From Lolium rigidum (taxonomy: Eukaryota > Streptophyta > Magnoliopsida > Poales > Poaceae), in NCBI RefSeq assembly GCF_022539505.1, contig NC_061513.1, forward strand, positions 346,719,617 to 346,783,616: a stretch of DNA of 64,000 bases, in the 5' to 3' direction. The notes under the pieces were generated by a model, which was not told where the DNA came from, did no database searches, and saw only the letters and a list, made by a program, of their open reading frames with translations. Made by a program: the position numbers and the translations under genes. Of this stretch, positions 25,346-37,033 are shown in pieces (position 1 is the first letter of the stretch; the number at the start of each line of letters is the position of its first letter).

Positions 25346-28147
25346 GAGGCCATCGATGCCTGGACAGTTGCCGTTGTGGTTAAGGAGGGTGGGGAGGGTG
25401 TGGCAGCGATGGTGTGGAGGAAGAAGAAGATAGGGCGTTGGAAGTGGAGATAAATCTCGATTGTTCCACCATGGAGGCATTGGCACCGCTTTGACCGCGC
25501 GGAACGGATTGCACGTTCGGAACCCACAATGCGCAGCGGCACAGGTAAAAAAAGGGCTACGACCACCCAGAAGTAAACACCACGGGAAACCATGTGGAGT
25601 TAAAGCAGCCATAAATTGCAAGGCACACTCAATACTAAACACGAAAACAACCGGATGCAAAAAACTACACGCGTCAGCTAATGGCAGTGGTAGAAAAGTA
25701 ATCCAAAATTCTGAGAAAAATCGGATCTGTTAAGGTTTAGTATAGTAGTTATGTGCAAAGCTGATACGTGATTAAAACCTTGGTAACGTTTGGCTCTCAC
25801 ACGGACTTGGCATGGCTTCACGTTTGGCACTCCCGCGAGAAAAAAAAAGATTTAAATGGAGAACCGTGAGTCCAGCTAAAACAAAACACACAAACGGACT
25901 TGGCATGACCCACCCGGAAATAGATAGATCTGCATGAGATGTACATACATGATACACTAGCTCATCTAAGAAATACTTACGTTTGGATACGACATGCATG
26001 GATTTCACTAGACCCCTAAAAGTGGTACCTAAAAGATAATGGTTCTAGGACACATCGTACCTATTTTTAATATGATTTTTATTTATCTAGAATCTAAGTT
26101 AATGATAAACAAGTTGAATACGATTTTTAATGGACATATACCAATATTTGTGTAGCGACGTGTATAGCTACTCCTCCACCCACAAATAAGTATACACTTA
26201 GCTTTGTGTTAAGTTAAATTTATTAGCTTGACCAGGCACCGCGGGATATTACGATCGTGCAATAGGGAGTCAAACAGGAAGCAGCTATGGAATATTTTCG
26301 TGACCCCATCGTACACGGATCGTATGAAAAAGATCATACATATAGTAGGTCTAGAAAATAAATACACAAGTTTTCTGAAAATAAATATAGCTTTTTGTTC
26401 AATATAATTACATTGATTAATAGTAGAACACGTAAAGAGACACGGCGTGTTCAGGAAGACCATCGTGAAGTCCTCCCGAGGGGGTTATATGCTTGTGGAA
26501 GTGTCCAGGAAGTCACCGGTGTGGACACATCGAGTTGTTGTCAAGCGCCGGGTACATAAGACAACTGACTAGACACGAACCTGCTCGGAGCGGAAGGTGC
26601 TCAACCAGAGGTATTTCTTCCTGATGGAGAACACGGTGACGCCGCATAGTCATGCGGTGATGTGTGTCAACCAGTCACGTGCTAGCATCGTCGAGAGGTC
26701 TTTGCCAAGGGCTTCAGCGACAAGCTCCATGTCTTCTCCACCGACTTAAGCGATGGCGACTTCGTCAAGACATGTGACAGCGTCAATGGCGCCACGTAAG
26801 ATCGACGGCTTCTCTAATTTAAGGAATTTTCAGCATTGTTTGCAAATAATCCTATAGACTTTTCATACATGTAAGACTTCTTCGACATATAATTTTGACC
26901 AATAGATTTAGAAACGGAATATGGATTATGTGCCACGAAATAATACTATACATACAACACAGTTTATCTGATCTTTGTACGACAAGAAGATCCATCCATC
27001 CGTCGGTGGCAGCTAAGTGCAGAGTACCACTAGATTCAACATCGTACATGGGTCATACCAAAGAACGGCATACGTGGAGTGCTTATGCAAAAAGAGATAT
27101 CACTTGAAACTTCCTTCTAATATAAATCAACAAATATTAGTTTTTTATAACATGGACGGTTGTTCGAGCAATTCTTGGCCAAAGATTATTATTGAAAAGT
27201 ATGCACAATTTCTTTTCGGGAACATAAGAGTATAATTTGTATATCAAGCCATATGCAACAATGCAATTAATATGTTATATCACACATTGATGTCTAAAAC
27301 GAGCAAACAATTAATAGAAAAATTTGCAGGGAAACCCAACGGTGTTTCATCCAGAGGCACATTTTCTCAATTGTTCTCATCGATTGTTCAAATGATGCAT
27401 CAATGCTCATTCTGCAAAAAATAAAATCAAATAACCTTCGGCGGATAGGGGACATACAGGTATAGAAAGCAATAATGTATGCAACATCATAAATACCAAT
27501 CTATGAAAAGTGCGAGCAGGAGGGAGTGTATATATTAACAAATAAACCTGCATAAATTATAGTAGCTGCGAAAATCACGGTTAGGTCTAAAGTACAAAAC
27601 TAAGACAACTGTAGCTTTAAAAACGGTATAATTAAACGTTCAGTTGATGGACATATTTTGCCTAAACTTGAAATCATAAAGAAAATATTAATAATAATTT
27701 TACCATGACATGTCGGATTTAGAAATCGTGAATGTTGTCTTAGATATTTTCTTTTGACAAATATCGTCTTAGATATATACCCACACATTGGTTTGTTGGA
27801 AAAGATGCCGATATGTGAACAACGGAGACATGCATAATGGGACTTCCCGACGCCCGAAGGCGATGGAGAAGTGATAGATATTTGCACTTGCTCCAGGATT
27901 TTTCTCGAAAGTTGATGTATACCACAAGAAATGACACAATAACATTTCGACATAAATATTTCATAAAATATATCCAAATCTAGATGTACAACGTGGAACA
28001 CTACCACATATGTCATATTTTTACCTAACATAGTATTCGTGGTAGCTATGTGTCTGCTATACACTAATTACACCACTAAATTATCTCATGAGTAGATTTG
28101 ACAAGGTAAAGATGATGCCCTCGCATTTGCGAGGGCCACCTTGCTAG

Positions 28148-30217
28148 TTTGTTCTAATAATAGAATCATATGGTAACTTCATTCTTTTTCTAGGGAAGTG
28201 TTCCATACCTTTCTTGAGAGGAAATTGATATTTAATATTACCTTCCTTCATATCAATGGTGGCACCAACAGTTCGAAGAAAAGGTCTTCCCAATATAATG
28301 CGACAAGATGCATTGCATTCAATATTCAAGACAACAAAATCAACGGGGACAAGGTTATTGTTAACCATAATACGAACATTATCAATCCTCCCCAAAGGTT
28401 TCTTTTTAACATTATCAGCAAGATTAACATCCAAATAACAATTTTTCAATGGTGGCAAGTCAAGCATATCATAAATTTTCTTAGGCATAACAGAAATACT
28501 TGCACCAAGATCACATAAAGCATTACAATCAAAATCATTGACCCTCATCTTAATAATAGGCTCCCAACCATCTTCTAACTTTCTAGGAATAGAGGTTTCA
28601 AGTTTTAGTTTCTCTTCTCTAGCTTTTATGAGAGCATTTGTAATATGTTTTGTAAAGGCCAAATTTATAGCACTAGCATTGGGACTTCTAGCAAGTTTTT
28701 GTAAGAACTTTATAACTTCAGAGATGTGACAATCATCAAAATCTAAATCATTATGAGCTACAGCAATGGGATCATTGTCCCCAATGTTGGAAAAAATTTC
28801 AGTAGTTTTATCACAAGCAGTTTTAGCAGTTTCAGGCAATTTTGCACGCTTTGCACTAGGGGTAGAAACATTGCCAACACCAATTGTTTTGCCATTGATA
28901 GTAGGAGGTGTAGCAACATGTGAATCATTATCATTACTAGTGGTGGTAATAGTCCAAACTTTAGCTACATTATTCTCTTTAGCTAGTTTTTTATTTTCTT
29001 CTCTATCCCACCTAGCTCGCAATTCAGCCATTAATCTTATATTCTCATTAATTCTAACTTGGATGGCATTTGCTGTAGTAGTAATCTTATTATCAATGTC
29101 CTTATTAGGCATAACTTTCAATTTTAAAAGATCAACATCGGAGGCAAGTCTATCAACCTTAGAAGCAAGAATATCAATTTTATCAAGCTTTTCCTCAACA
29201 GATTTGTTAAAAGCAGTTTGTGTACTAATAAATTCTTTAAGCATGGCTTCAAGACCAGGGGGTACACTCCTATTATTGTTGTAAGAATTCCCATAAGAAT
29301 TACCATAACCATTACCATTAGCAGAAGGATATGGCCTATAGTTGTTACCAGAATTGTTCCTATAAGCATTGTTGTTGAAATTATTATTTTTAATGAAGTT
29401 CACATCAACATTTTCTTCTTGAGCAACCAATGAAGCTAAAGGAATATTATTTGGATCAACATTAGATCTACCATTCACAAGCATAGACATAATCACATCA
29501 ATCTTATCACTCAAGGAGGAGGTTTCTTCAACAGAATTTACCTTCTTACCTTGTGGAGCTCTTTCCGTGTGCCATTCAGAGTAATTTATCATCATATCAT
29601 CAAGAAGCTTTGTTGCTTCACCAAGAGTGATGGACATAAAGGTACCTCCAGCAGCTGAATCCAATAGGTTCCGCGAAGAAAAGTTCAGTCCTGCATAAAA
29701 GGTTTGGATGATCATCCAAGTAGTTAGTCCATGGGTTGGGCAATTCTTAACCAAAGATTTCATTCTTTCCCAAGCTTGTGCAACATGCTCATTATCCAAT
29801 TGTTTAAAATTCATTATGCTACTCCTCAAAGATATAATTTTAGCAGGGGGATAATATCTACCAATAAAAGCATCCTTGCATTTAGTCCATGAATCAATAC
29901 TATTTCTAGGCAGAGATAGCAACCAATCTTTAGCTCTTCCTCTTAATGAGAAAGGAAACAATTTCAATTTTATAATATCACCATCTACATCCTTATACTT
30001 TTGCATTTCACATAATTCAACAAAATTATTAAGATGGGCAGCAGCATCATCAGAACTAACACCGAGAAAATTGCTCTCTCATAACAAGATTCAGTAAAGC
30101 AGGTTTAATTTCAAAGAATTCTGCTGTAGTAGCAGGTGGAGCAATAGGTGTGCATAAGAAATCATTATTATTTGTGGTTGTGAAGTCACACAACTTAGTG
30201 TTTTCAGGGGTATTCAT
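28148..30217 (-). pseudogene. Element A gag with protease-like domain, frameshifted near the N terminus and split by Helitron 1
   Basis: The ATG is at 30217 (MNTPENTK). An extra base at about 30063-30065 (ACCGAGAAAA on plus, where the ancestral form implied by C at 46174-46190 is ACCAGAAAA) shifts the frame after about 48 codons. The rest is open for over 600 codons. A retrotransposon gag core spans LRGRAKDWLLSLPRN to the LLDSAAGGTF region. An Asn-rich segment follows, then a predicted coiled region (EEKLDKIDILASKVDRL). A protease-like domain with DLGASISVMPKK lies near the end. No zinc knuckle is visible. The last 11 codons and stop are at 16965-17001, on the other side of the Helitron. Gag forms the particle and packages RNA; the protease-like domain may process it. 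Confidence 0.8.
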
Positions 30218-30471
30218 TTTAACAGTAGTAAATAAAGCAAACTAGATAAAGTAAATGCAAGTAACTAATTTTTTTGTGTTTTTGATATGGAGAACAAGAC
30301 AGTAAGTAAAGTAAAGCTAGCAACTAATTTTTTGTGTGTTTTGTTTAAGTGCAGCAAACAAGAAAGTAGATAAAATAAAGCAAGACAAAAACAAAGTAAA
30401 GAGATTGGATTGTGGAGACTCCCCTTGCAGCGTGTCTTGATCTCCCCGGCAATGGCGCCAGAAATTTAGCT
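30218..30471 (-). other. 5' leader of element A with tRNA-Asp primer binding site
   Basis: Positions 30443-30460 read TCCCCGGCAATGGCGCCA on plus, one base off the tRNA-Asp 3' end, with the LTR starting 12 bases further. The rest of the leader is A/T-rich with repeated AGTAAATAAAG-like blocks, shared with D and B. Confidence 0.8.
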
Positions 30472-32068
30472 TGATGACGCGTAAAGCACACGCTCGTTGG
30501 GAACCCCAAGTGGAAGGTGTGATGCGTACAGCAGCAAGTTTCCCTCAGTAAGAAACCAAGGTTTATCGAACCGAGTAGGAGTCAAGAAGCACGTCGAAGG
30601 TTGATGGCGGCGGGATGTAGTGCGGCGCAACACCGGGGATTCCGGCGCCAACGTGGAACCTGCACAACACAACCAAAGTACTTTGCCCCAACGAAACGGT
30701 GAGGTTGTCAATCTCACCGGCTTGCTGTAACAAAGGATTAGATGTATAGTGTGGATGATGATTGTTTGCAGAAAACGAGTAGAACAAGTATTGCAGTAGA
30801 TTGTATTTAATGTAAAAGAATGGACCGGGGTCCACAGTTCACTAGAGGTGTCTCTCCCATAAGATAAATAACATGTTGGGTGAACAAATTACAGTCGGGC
30901 AATTGACAAATAGAGAGGGCATGACAATGCACATACATGATATGATAAGTATAGTGAGATTTAATTGGGCATTACGACAAAGTACATAGACCGCTATCCA
31001 GCATGCATCTATGCCTAAAAAGTCCACCTTCGAGGTTATCATCCGAACCCCTTCCGGTATTAAGTTGCAAACAACGGACAATTGCATTAAGTATGGTGCG
31101 TAATGTAATCAATAACTACATCCTCGGACATAGCATCAATGTTTTATCCCTAGTGGCAACAGCACATCCACAACCTTAGAACTTTCTGTCACCTTGTCCC
31201 AGATTTAATGGAGGCATGAACCCACTATCGAGCATAAATACTCCCTCTTGGAGTTAAGAGCAAAAACTTGGCCAGAGCCTCTACTAATAACGGAGAGCAT
31301 GCAAGATCATAAACAACACATAGGTAATAGATTGATAATCAACATAACATAGTATTCTCTATCCATCGGATCCCGACAAACACAACATATAGCATTACAG
31401 ATAGATGATCTTGATCATGTTAGGTAGCTCACAAGATCCGACAATGAAGCACATAAGGAGAAGACGACCATCTAGCTACTGCTATGGACCCATAGTCTAG
31501 GGGTGAACTACTCACTCATCACTCCGGAGGCGACCATGGCGGTGAAGAGTCCTCCGGGAGATGATTCCCCTCTCCGGCGGGGTGCCGGAGGCGATCTCCT
31601 GAATCCCCCGAGATGGGATTGGCGGCGGCGGCGTCTCAGTAAGGTTTTCCGTATCGTGGCTCTCGGTACTGGGGGTTTCGCGACGGAGGCTTTAAGTAGG
31701 CGGAAGGGCGGAGTCGGGAGAGTCACGGGGGCCCCACACGCTAGGGCCGCGCGGGCCCCCTCTAGGCCGCGCCGCCCTAGTGTGGCGGCGCCCGTGGCCC
31801 CACTTCGTCTCCCCTCCGGTCTTCTGGAAGCTTCGTGTAAAAATAGGCCCCTGTGCGTTGATTTCGTCCAATTCCGAGAATATTTCCTTTGTAGGATTTC
31901 TGAAACCAAAAACAGCAGAAAACAGACAAGCTGGCTCTTCGGCATCTCGTTAATAGGTTAGTGCCGGAAAATGCATAAATATGACATAAAGTATGCATAA
32001 AACATGTAGATATCATCAATAATGTGGCATGGAACATAAGATATTATCGATACGTCGGAGACGTATCA
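30472..32068 (-). repeat. 5' LTR of element A
   Basis: A 1,597-bp LTR from TGATGACGCG to GACGTATCA on plus, next to the primer site on the left and to GCTCC (32069-32073), the right target duplication, on the right. The sequence then continues as the gag of B (CCAACCATCTTCTAACTT), exactly where the B half at 12777 leaves off. Confidence 0.88.
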
Positions 32069-33725
32069 GCTCCCAACCATCTTCTAACTTCCTAGGAATA
32101 GAAGTTTCAAGTTTTAGTTTCTCTTCTCTAGCTTTTATGAGAGCATTTGTAATATGTTTTGTAAAGGCCAAATTTATAGCACTAGCATTGGGACTTTTAG
32201 CAAGTTTTTGTAAGAACTTTATAACTTCAGAGATGTGACAATCATCAAAATCTAAACCATTATGATCTACAGCAATGGGATCATTGTCCCCAATGTTGGA
32301 AAAAAATTCAGCAGTTTTATCACAAGCGGTTTCGACGGTTTCGGGCAGTTTTGCACGCTTTGCACTAGGAGTAGATACATTGCCAACACCAATTATTTTA
32401 CCATTGATAGTAGGAGGTTTAGCAACATGTGAATCATTATCATTACTAGTGGTGGTAATAGTCCAAACTTTAGCTACATTACTCTCTCTAGCAAGTTTTT
32501 CGTTTTCTTCTCTTTCCCACCTATCATGCAATTCAGCCATCAATCTTATATTCTCATTAATTCTAACTTGGATGGCATTTGCTGTAGTAAAAATATTATT
32601 ATCATTATCCTTATTAGGCATAACTTTCAATTTTAAAAGATCAACATCAGAGGCAAGTCTATCAACCTTAGAAGCAAGAATATCAATTTTATCGAGCTTT
32701 TCCTCAACAGATTTGTTAAAAGCAGTTTGTGTACTAATGAATTCTTTAAGCATGGCTTCAAGACCAGGGGGTACACTCCTATTATTGTTGTAAGAATTCC
32801 CATAAGAATTACCATAACCATTACTATTAGCAGAAGGATATGGCTTATAGTTGTTACCGGAATTATTCCTATAAGCATTGTTGTTGAAATTATTATTTTT
32901 AATGAAGTTTACATCAACATTCTCTTCTTGAGCAACCAATGAAGCTAAAGGAACATTATTAGGATCAACATTAGATCTACCATTCACAAGCATAGACATA
33001 ATCACATCAATCTTATCACTCAAGGAGGAGGTTTCTTCAACGAATTTACCTTCTTACCTTGTGGAGCTCTTTCCGTGTGCCATTCAGAGTAATTGATCAT
33101 CATATCATCAAGAAGCTTTGTTGCCGCCCCCAAGGTGATGGACATAAAGGTACCTCCAGCAGCTGAATCCAATAGGTTCCGCGAAGACAAATTCAATCCT
33201 GCATAGAAGGTTTGGATGATCATCCAAGTAGTCAGTCCATGGGTTGGGCAATTCTTTACCAAAGATTTCATTCTTTCCCATGCTTGATCAACATGTTCAT
33301 TATCCAATTGCTTAAAATTCATTATGCTACTTCTCAAAGATATAATTTTAGCAGGAGGATAATATCTACCAATAAAAGCATCCTTACATTTAGTCCATGA
33401 ATCAATACTATTCTTAGGCAAAGATAGCAACCAATCTTTAGCTCTTCCTCTTAAGGAGAAAGGAAACAATTTCAATTTTATAATATCACCATCTACATCC
33501 TTATACTTTTGCATTTCACAAAGTTCAACAAAATTATTAAGATGGGCAGCAGCATCATCGGAACTAACACCGAGAAAATTGCTCTCTCATAACAAGATTT
33601 AGTAAAGCGGGTTTAATTTCAAAGAATTCTGCTGCGGTAGCAGGTGGAGCAATAGGTGTGCATAGGAAATCATTATTATTTGTGTTTGTGAAGTCACACA
33701 ACTTAGTGTTTTCAGGAGTATTCAT
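32069..33725 (-). pseudogene. N-terminal half of element B gag, split by element A
   Basis: The ATG is at 33725. Two frameshifts relative to A and C are visible: CGAGAAAATT at 33571-33580 (also in A) and CAACGAATTT near 33039-33048, where A has CAACAGAATTT (29530-29540). Both are changes at a CAG. Between them lies the gag core (LRGRAKDWLLSLPKN to LLDSAAGGTFMS). Past the second lie the Asn-rich segment and the coiled region. It joins the protease half at 12324-12777. Confidence 0.78.
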
Positions 33726-33985
33726 TTTAACAGTAGTAAATAAAGCAAACTAGATAAAGTAAATGCAAGTAACTAATTTTTTTGTGTTTTTTAATATGGA
33801 GAATGCAAACTAGACAGTAAATAAAGTAAAGCTAGCAACTAATTTTTTTGTGTTTTGTTTTAGTGCAGCAAACAAAGTAGTAAATAAAATAAAGCAAGAC
33901 AAAAACAAAGTAAAGAGATTGGAAGTGGAGACTCCCCTTGCAGCGTGTCTTGATCTCCCCGGCAACGGCGCCGAGAAAATTTGCT
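33726..33985 (-). other. 5' leader of element B with tRNA-Asp primer binding site
   Basis: The primer site is at 33956-33972 (TCCCCGGCAACGGCGCC on plus, followed by G instead of A). The rest resembles the A and D leaders. Confidence 0.75.
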
Positions 33986-35590
33986 TGATGCGTGCGGTTA
34001 ACACACGTCCGTTGGGAACCCCAAGAGGAAGGTGTGATGCGTACAGATAGCAAGTTTTCCCTCGAAAGAAACCAAGGTTTATCGAACCAGTAGGAGCCAA
34101 GAAGCACGTTGAAGGTTGATGGCGGCGAAGTGTAGTGCGGCGCAACACCAGGGATTCCGGTGCCAACGTGGAACCTGCACAACACTATCAAAGTACTTTG
34201 CCCCAACGTAACAGTGAGGTTGTCAATCTCACCGGCTTGCTGTAACAAAGGATTAATCGTATAGTGTGGAAGATGATATTTGTTTGCGAAGAACAGTAAA
34301 GAACAATTGCAGTAGATTGTATTTCAGATGTAAAGAATGGACCGGGGTCCACAGTTCACTAGCGGTGTCTCTCCCATAAGATAAATAACATGTTGGGTGA
34401 ACAAATTACGGTTGGGCAATTGACAAATAAAGAAGGCATAACAATGCACATACATATATCATGATGAGTACTATGAGATTTAATCGGGGCATTACGACAA
34501 AGTACATAGACCGCTATCCGGCATGCATCTATGCCTAAATAGTCCACTTTCGGGTTATCATCCGAACCCCTTCCGGTATTAAGTTGTAAACAACGAGACA
34601 ATTGCATTAAGTATGGTGCGTAATGTAATCAACACAAATATCCTTAGACAAAGCATCGATGTTTTATCCCTAGTAGCAACAGCACATCCACAACCTTAGA
34701 ACTTTACATCGCTTCGTCCCAGATTCAATGGAGGCATGAACCCACTATCGAGCATAAATACTCCCTCTTGGAGTTACAAGTATCAACTTGGCCAGAGCCT
34801 CTACTAGCAACGCAGAGAGCATGCAAGAACATAAACAACATATATGATAGATTGATAATCAACTTGACATAGTATTCAATATTCATCGGATCCCAACAAA
34901 CACAACATGTAGCATTACAAATAGATGATCTTGATCATGATAGGCAGCTCACAAGATCTAACATGATAGCACAATGAGGAGAAGACGACCATCTAGCTAC
35001 TGCTATGGACCCATAGTCCAGGGGTGAACTACTCACACATCGATCCGGAGGTGATCATGGCGATGAAGAGCCCTCCGGGAGATGATTCCCCTCACCGGCA
35101 GGGTGCCGGAGGCGATCTCCTGAATCCCCCGAGATGGGATTGGCGGCGGCGGCGTCTCTGGAAGGTTTTCCGTATCGTGGCTCTCGGTACAGAGGGTTTC
35201 GCGACGAAGGCTTTAAGTAGGCGGAAGGGCGGAGTCGGAGGAGTCACGGGGCCCCCACACGCTAGGGCCGCGCGGGCCCCCCTTAGGCCGCGCCGCCCTA
35301 GTGTGGCGGCGCCCCGTGGCCCCAATTCGTTTCTCCCTCGGTCTTCTGGAAGCTTCGTGGAAAAATAAGCCCCCGGGCGTTGATTTCGTCCAATTCCGAG
35401 AATATTTCCTTACTAGGATTTACTGAAACCAAAAACAGCGAGAAAACGACAAGCGGCTCTTCGGCATCTCGTCAATAGGTTAGTGCCGGAAAATGCATAA
35501 TAATGACATATAATGTGTATAAAACATGTGAGTATCATCATAAAAGTAGCATGGAACATAATAAATTATAGATACGTTTGGGACGTATCA
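33986..35590 (-). repeat. 5' LTR of element B
   Basis: A 1,605-bp LTR from TGATGCGTGC to GGGACGTATCA on plus. Its right flank, GCTATGTATTGC, is the 3' noncoding region of F (compare ACTATGTATTGTGAAGG near 10875), so B is inserted there. The terminal hairpin loop reads TTGGG as in the B 3' LTR, which pairs the two. Confidence 0.82.
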
Positions 35591-37033
35591 GCTATGTATT
35601 GCAAAGACAAAGAATAGAATTTTTAAAGGTAGCACTCAAGTAATTTACTTTGGAATGGCAGAGAAATACCATGTAGTAGGTATGTATGGTGGACACAAAT
35701 GGCATAGTTTTTGGCTCAAGGATTTGGATGCACGAGAAGAATTCCCTCTCAATACAAGGCTAGGCTAGCAAGGTTGTTTGAAGCAAACTCAAGTATAAAA
35801 CGGTGCAGCAAAACTCACATATGAACATATTGCAAGCATTATAAGACTTTACATCGTCTTCCTTGTTGTTCAAACACCTTAACCAGAAAATATCTAGACT
35901 CTAGAGAAACTAATCATGCAAACCAAATTTTAACAAGCTCTATGTAGTTCTTCATTAATGGGTGCAAAGTACATGATGCAAGAGCTTAAACATGATCTCT
36001 ATGAGCACAACAATTGCCAAGTATCAAATTATTCAAGACATTATACCAATTACCACATGCAGCATTTTCTGTTTCCAACCATATAACAATGAACGAAGCA
36101 GTTCAACCTTCGCAATGAACATTAAGAATAGAGCTAAGAACATATGTGTTCATACGAAACAGCGGAGCGTGTCTCTCTCCCACATAAAGAATACTAGGAT
36201 CCGATTTTATTCAAACAAAAACAAAAATAAAAACAAACAGACGCTCCAAGTAAAGCACATAAGATATGACTGAATAAAAATATAGTTTCACTAGAGGTGA
36301 CCTAATAAGTTGTCGATGAAGAAGGGGATGCCTTGGGCATCCCCAAGCTTAGATGCTTGAGTCTTCTTAAAATATGCAGGGATGAACCACGGGGGCATCC
36401 CCAAGCTTAGACTTTTCACTCTTCTTGATCATATTGTATCATCCTCCTCTCTTGACCCTTGAAAACTTCCTCCACACCAAACTCGAAACAAACTCATTAG
36501 AGGGTTAGTGCATAATTGAAAATCCATATATTCAGAGGTGACATAATCATTCTTAACACTTCTGGACATTGCACAAAGCTACTGAAAGTTAATGGAACAA
36601 AGAAATCCATCAAACATAGCAAAACAGGCAATGCGAAATAAAAGGCAGAATCTGTCAAAACAGAACAGTCCGTAAAGATGAATTTTTCTGGGGAACTTAA
36701 CTTGCTCAGATGAAAATGCTCAAATTTAATGAAAGTTGCGTACATATCTGAGGATCACGCACGTAAATTGGCAGATTTTTCTGAGTTACCTGCAGAGAAT
36801 TCTACTCAAATTCGTGACAGTAAGAAATCTGTTTCTGCGCAGTAATCCAAATCTAGTATGAACCCTAGTATCAAAGACTTTACTTGGCACAACAATGCAA
36901 TAAAATAAAGATAAGGAGAGGTTGCTACAGTAGTAACAACTTCCAAGACACAACAAAACAGTAGCAAAATAAACACATGGGTTATCTCCCCAGAAGTTAT
37001 TTCTTTATAGCCATTAAGATGGGCTCAGTAATT
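35591..37033 (-). repeat. 3' noncoding region of element F (5' part, beyond B)
   Basis: It aligns with B 10870-12240 and A 15520-16900. The perfect stem-loop lies at 36324-36344 and a second CCCCAAGCTTAG at about 36399-36410. The remaining part of this region and the F 3' LTR should lie left of B, outside the readable sequence. No gene is seen. Confidence 0.7.

Larger units (their letters stand above)
20292..25751 (-). mobile_element. Helitron nested in Helitron 1, opposite orientation
   Basis: Helitron 2 keeps the empty site (about 63646-63662, on plus TTTGCACATATTTTGTAATC). On the minus strand of the insert the 3' end is a GC-rich hairpin (GGCGCG and CGCGCC arms, about 20302-20324) followed by CTAG at 20292-20295, with A/T flanks. 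The 5' end reads TAACTACTATACTAAACC; the expected TC is altered. The insert holds a 140-bp direct repeat, a GC-rich tandem block (24400-25340) and several small open frames without recognisable domains. No Rep/helicase is seen. Confidence 0.75.
17002..28147 (+). mobile_element. Helitron 1, 11.1 kb, non-autonomous, carrying further nested elements
   Basis: The 5' end is TCTATTATATACTAAAAG after an A (17001). The 3' end has an 8-bp hairpin GCCCTCGC-ATTT-GCGAGGGC at 28117-28136, ending CTAG at 28144-28147 before a T. An A/T insertion site with no duplication is the Helitron signature, and the empty site is seen in B at 12340-12380. No Rep or helicase motif is visible, so it needs a helper. It contains a Helitron (17163-18908), a retroposon (19174-19356), an internal dead terminator (20178-20208) and a reverse Helitron (20292-25751). 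The rest, including small frames at 25772-27235, has no recognisable gene. Helitron 2 at 61256 is a near-identical copy. Confidence 0.88.
12778..32068 (-). mobile_element. Element A: complete non-autonomous Gypsy-type LTR retrotransposon with a nested Helitron
   Basis: Two LTRs of about 1.6 kb in the same orientation (12778-14372 and 30472-32068) bound the element, and GCTCC is repeated on both sides. The order on the minus strand is 5' LTR, tRNA-Asp primer site, leader, gag with protease-like domain, long 3' noncoding region, polypurine-like tract, 3' LTR. Without the 11,146-bp Helitron it is about 8.1 kb. It carries no pol enzymes. It split the gag of B. LTR ends and PBS suggest the Sabrina/WHAM/Fatima group of Triticeae Gypsy elements, but I cannot settle the family from sequence alone. 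Confidence 0.88.

Noticed and set aside
27480..27540. Stowaway-like GAGGGAGTGTA and CTCCACCCACAAATAAG motifs (also 19480, 26170, 61870)
   Set aside because: No matching second terminal repeat with TA duplication was found nearby, so a MITE cannot be supported.
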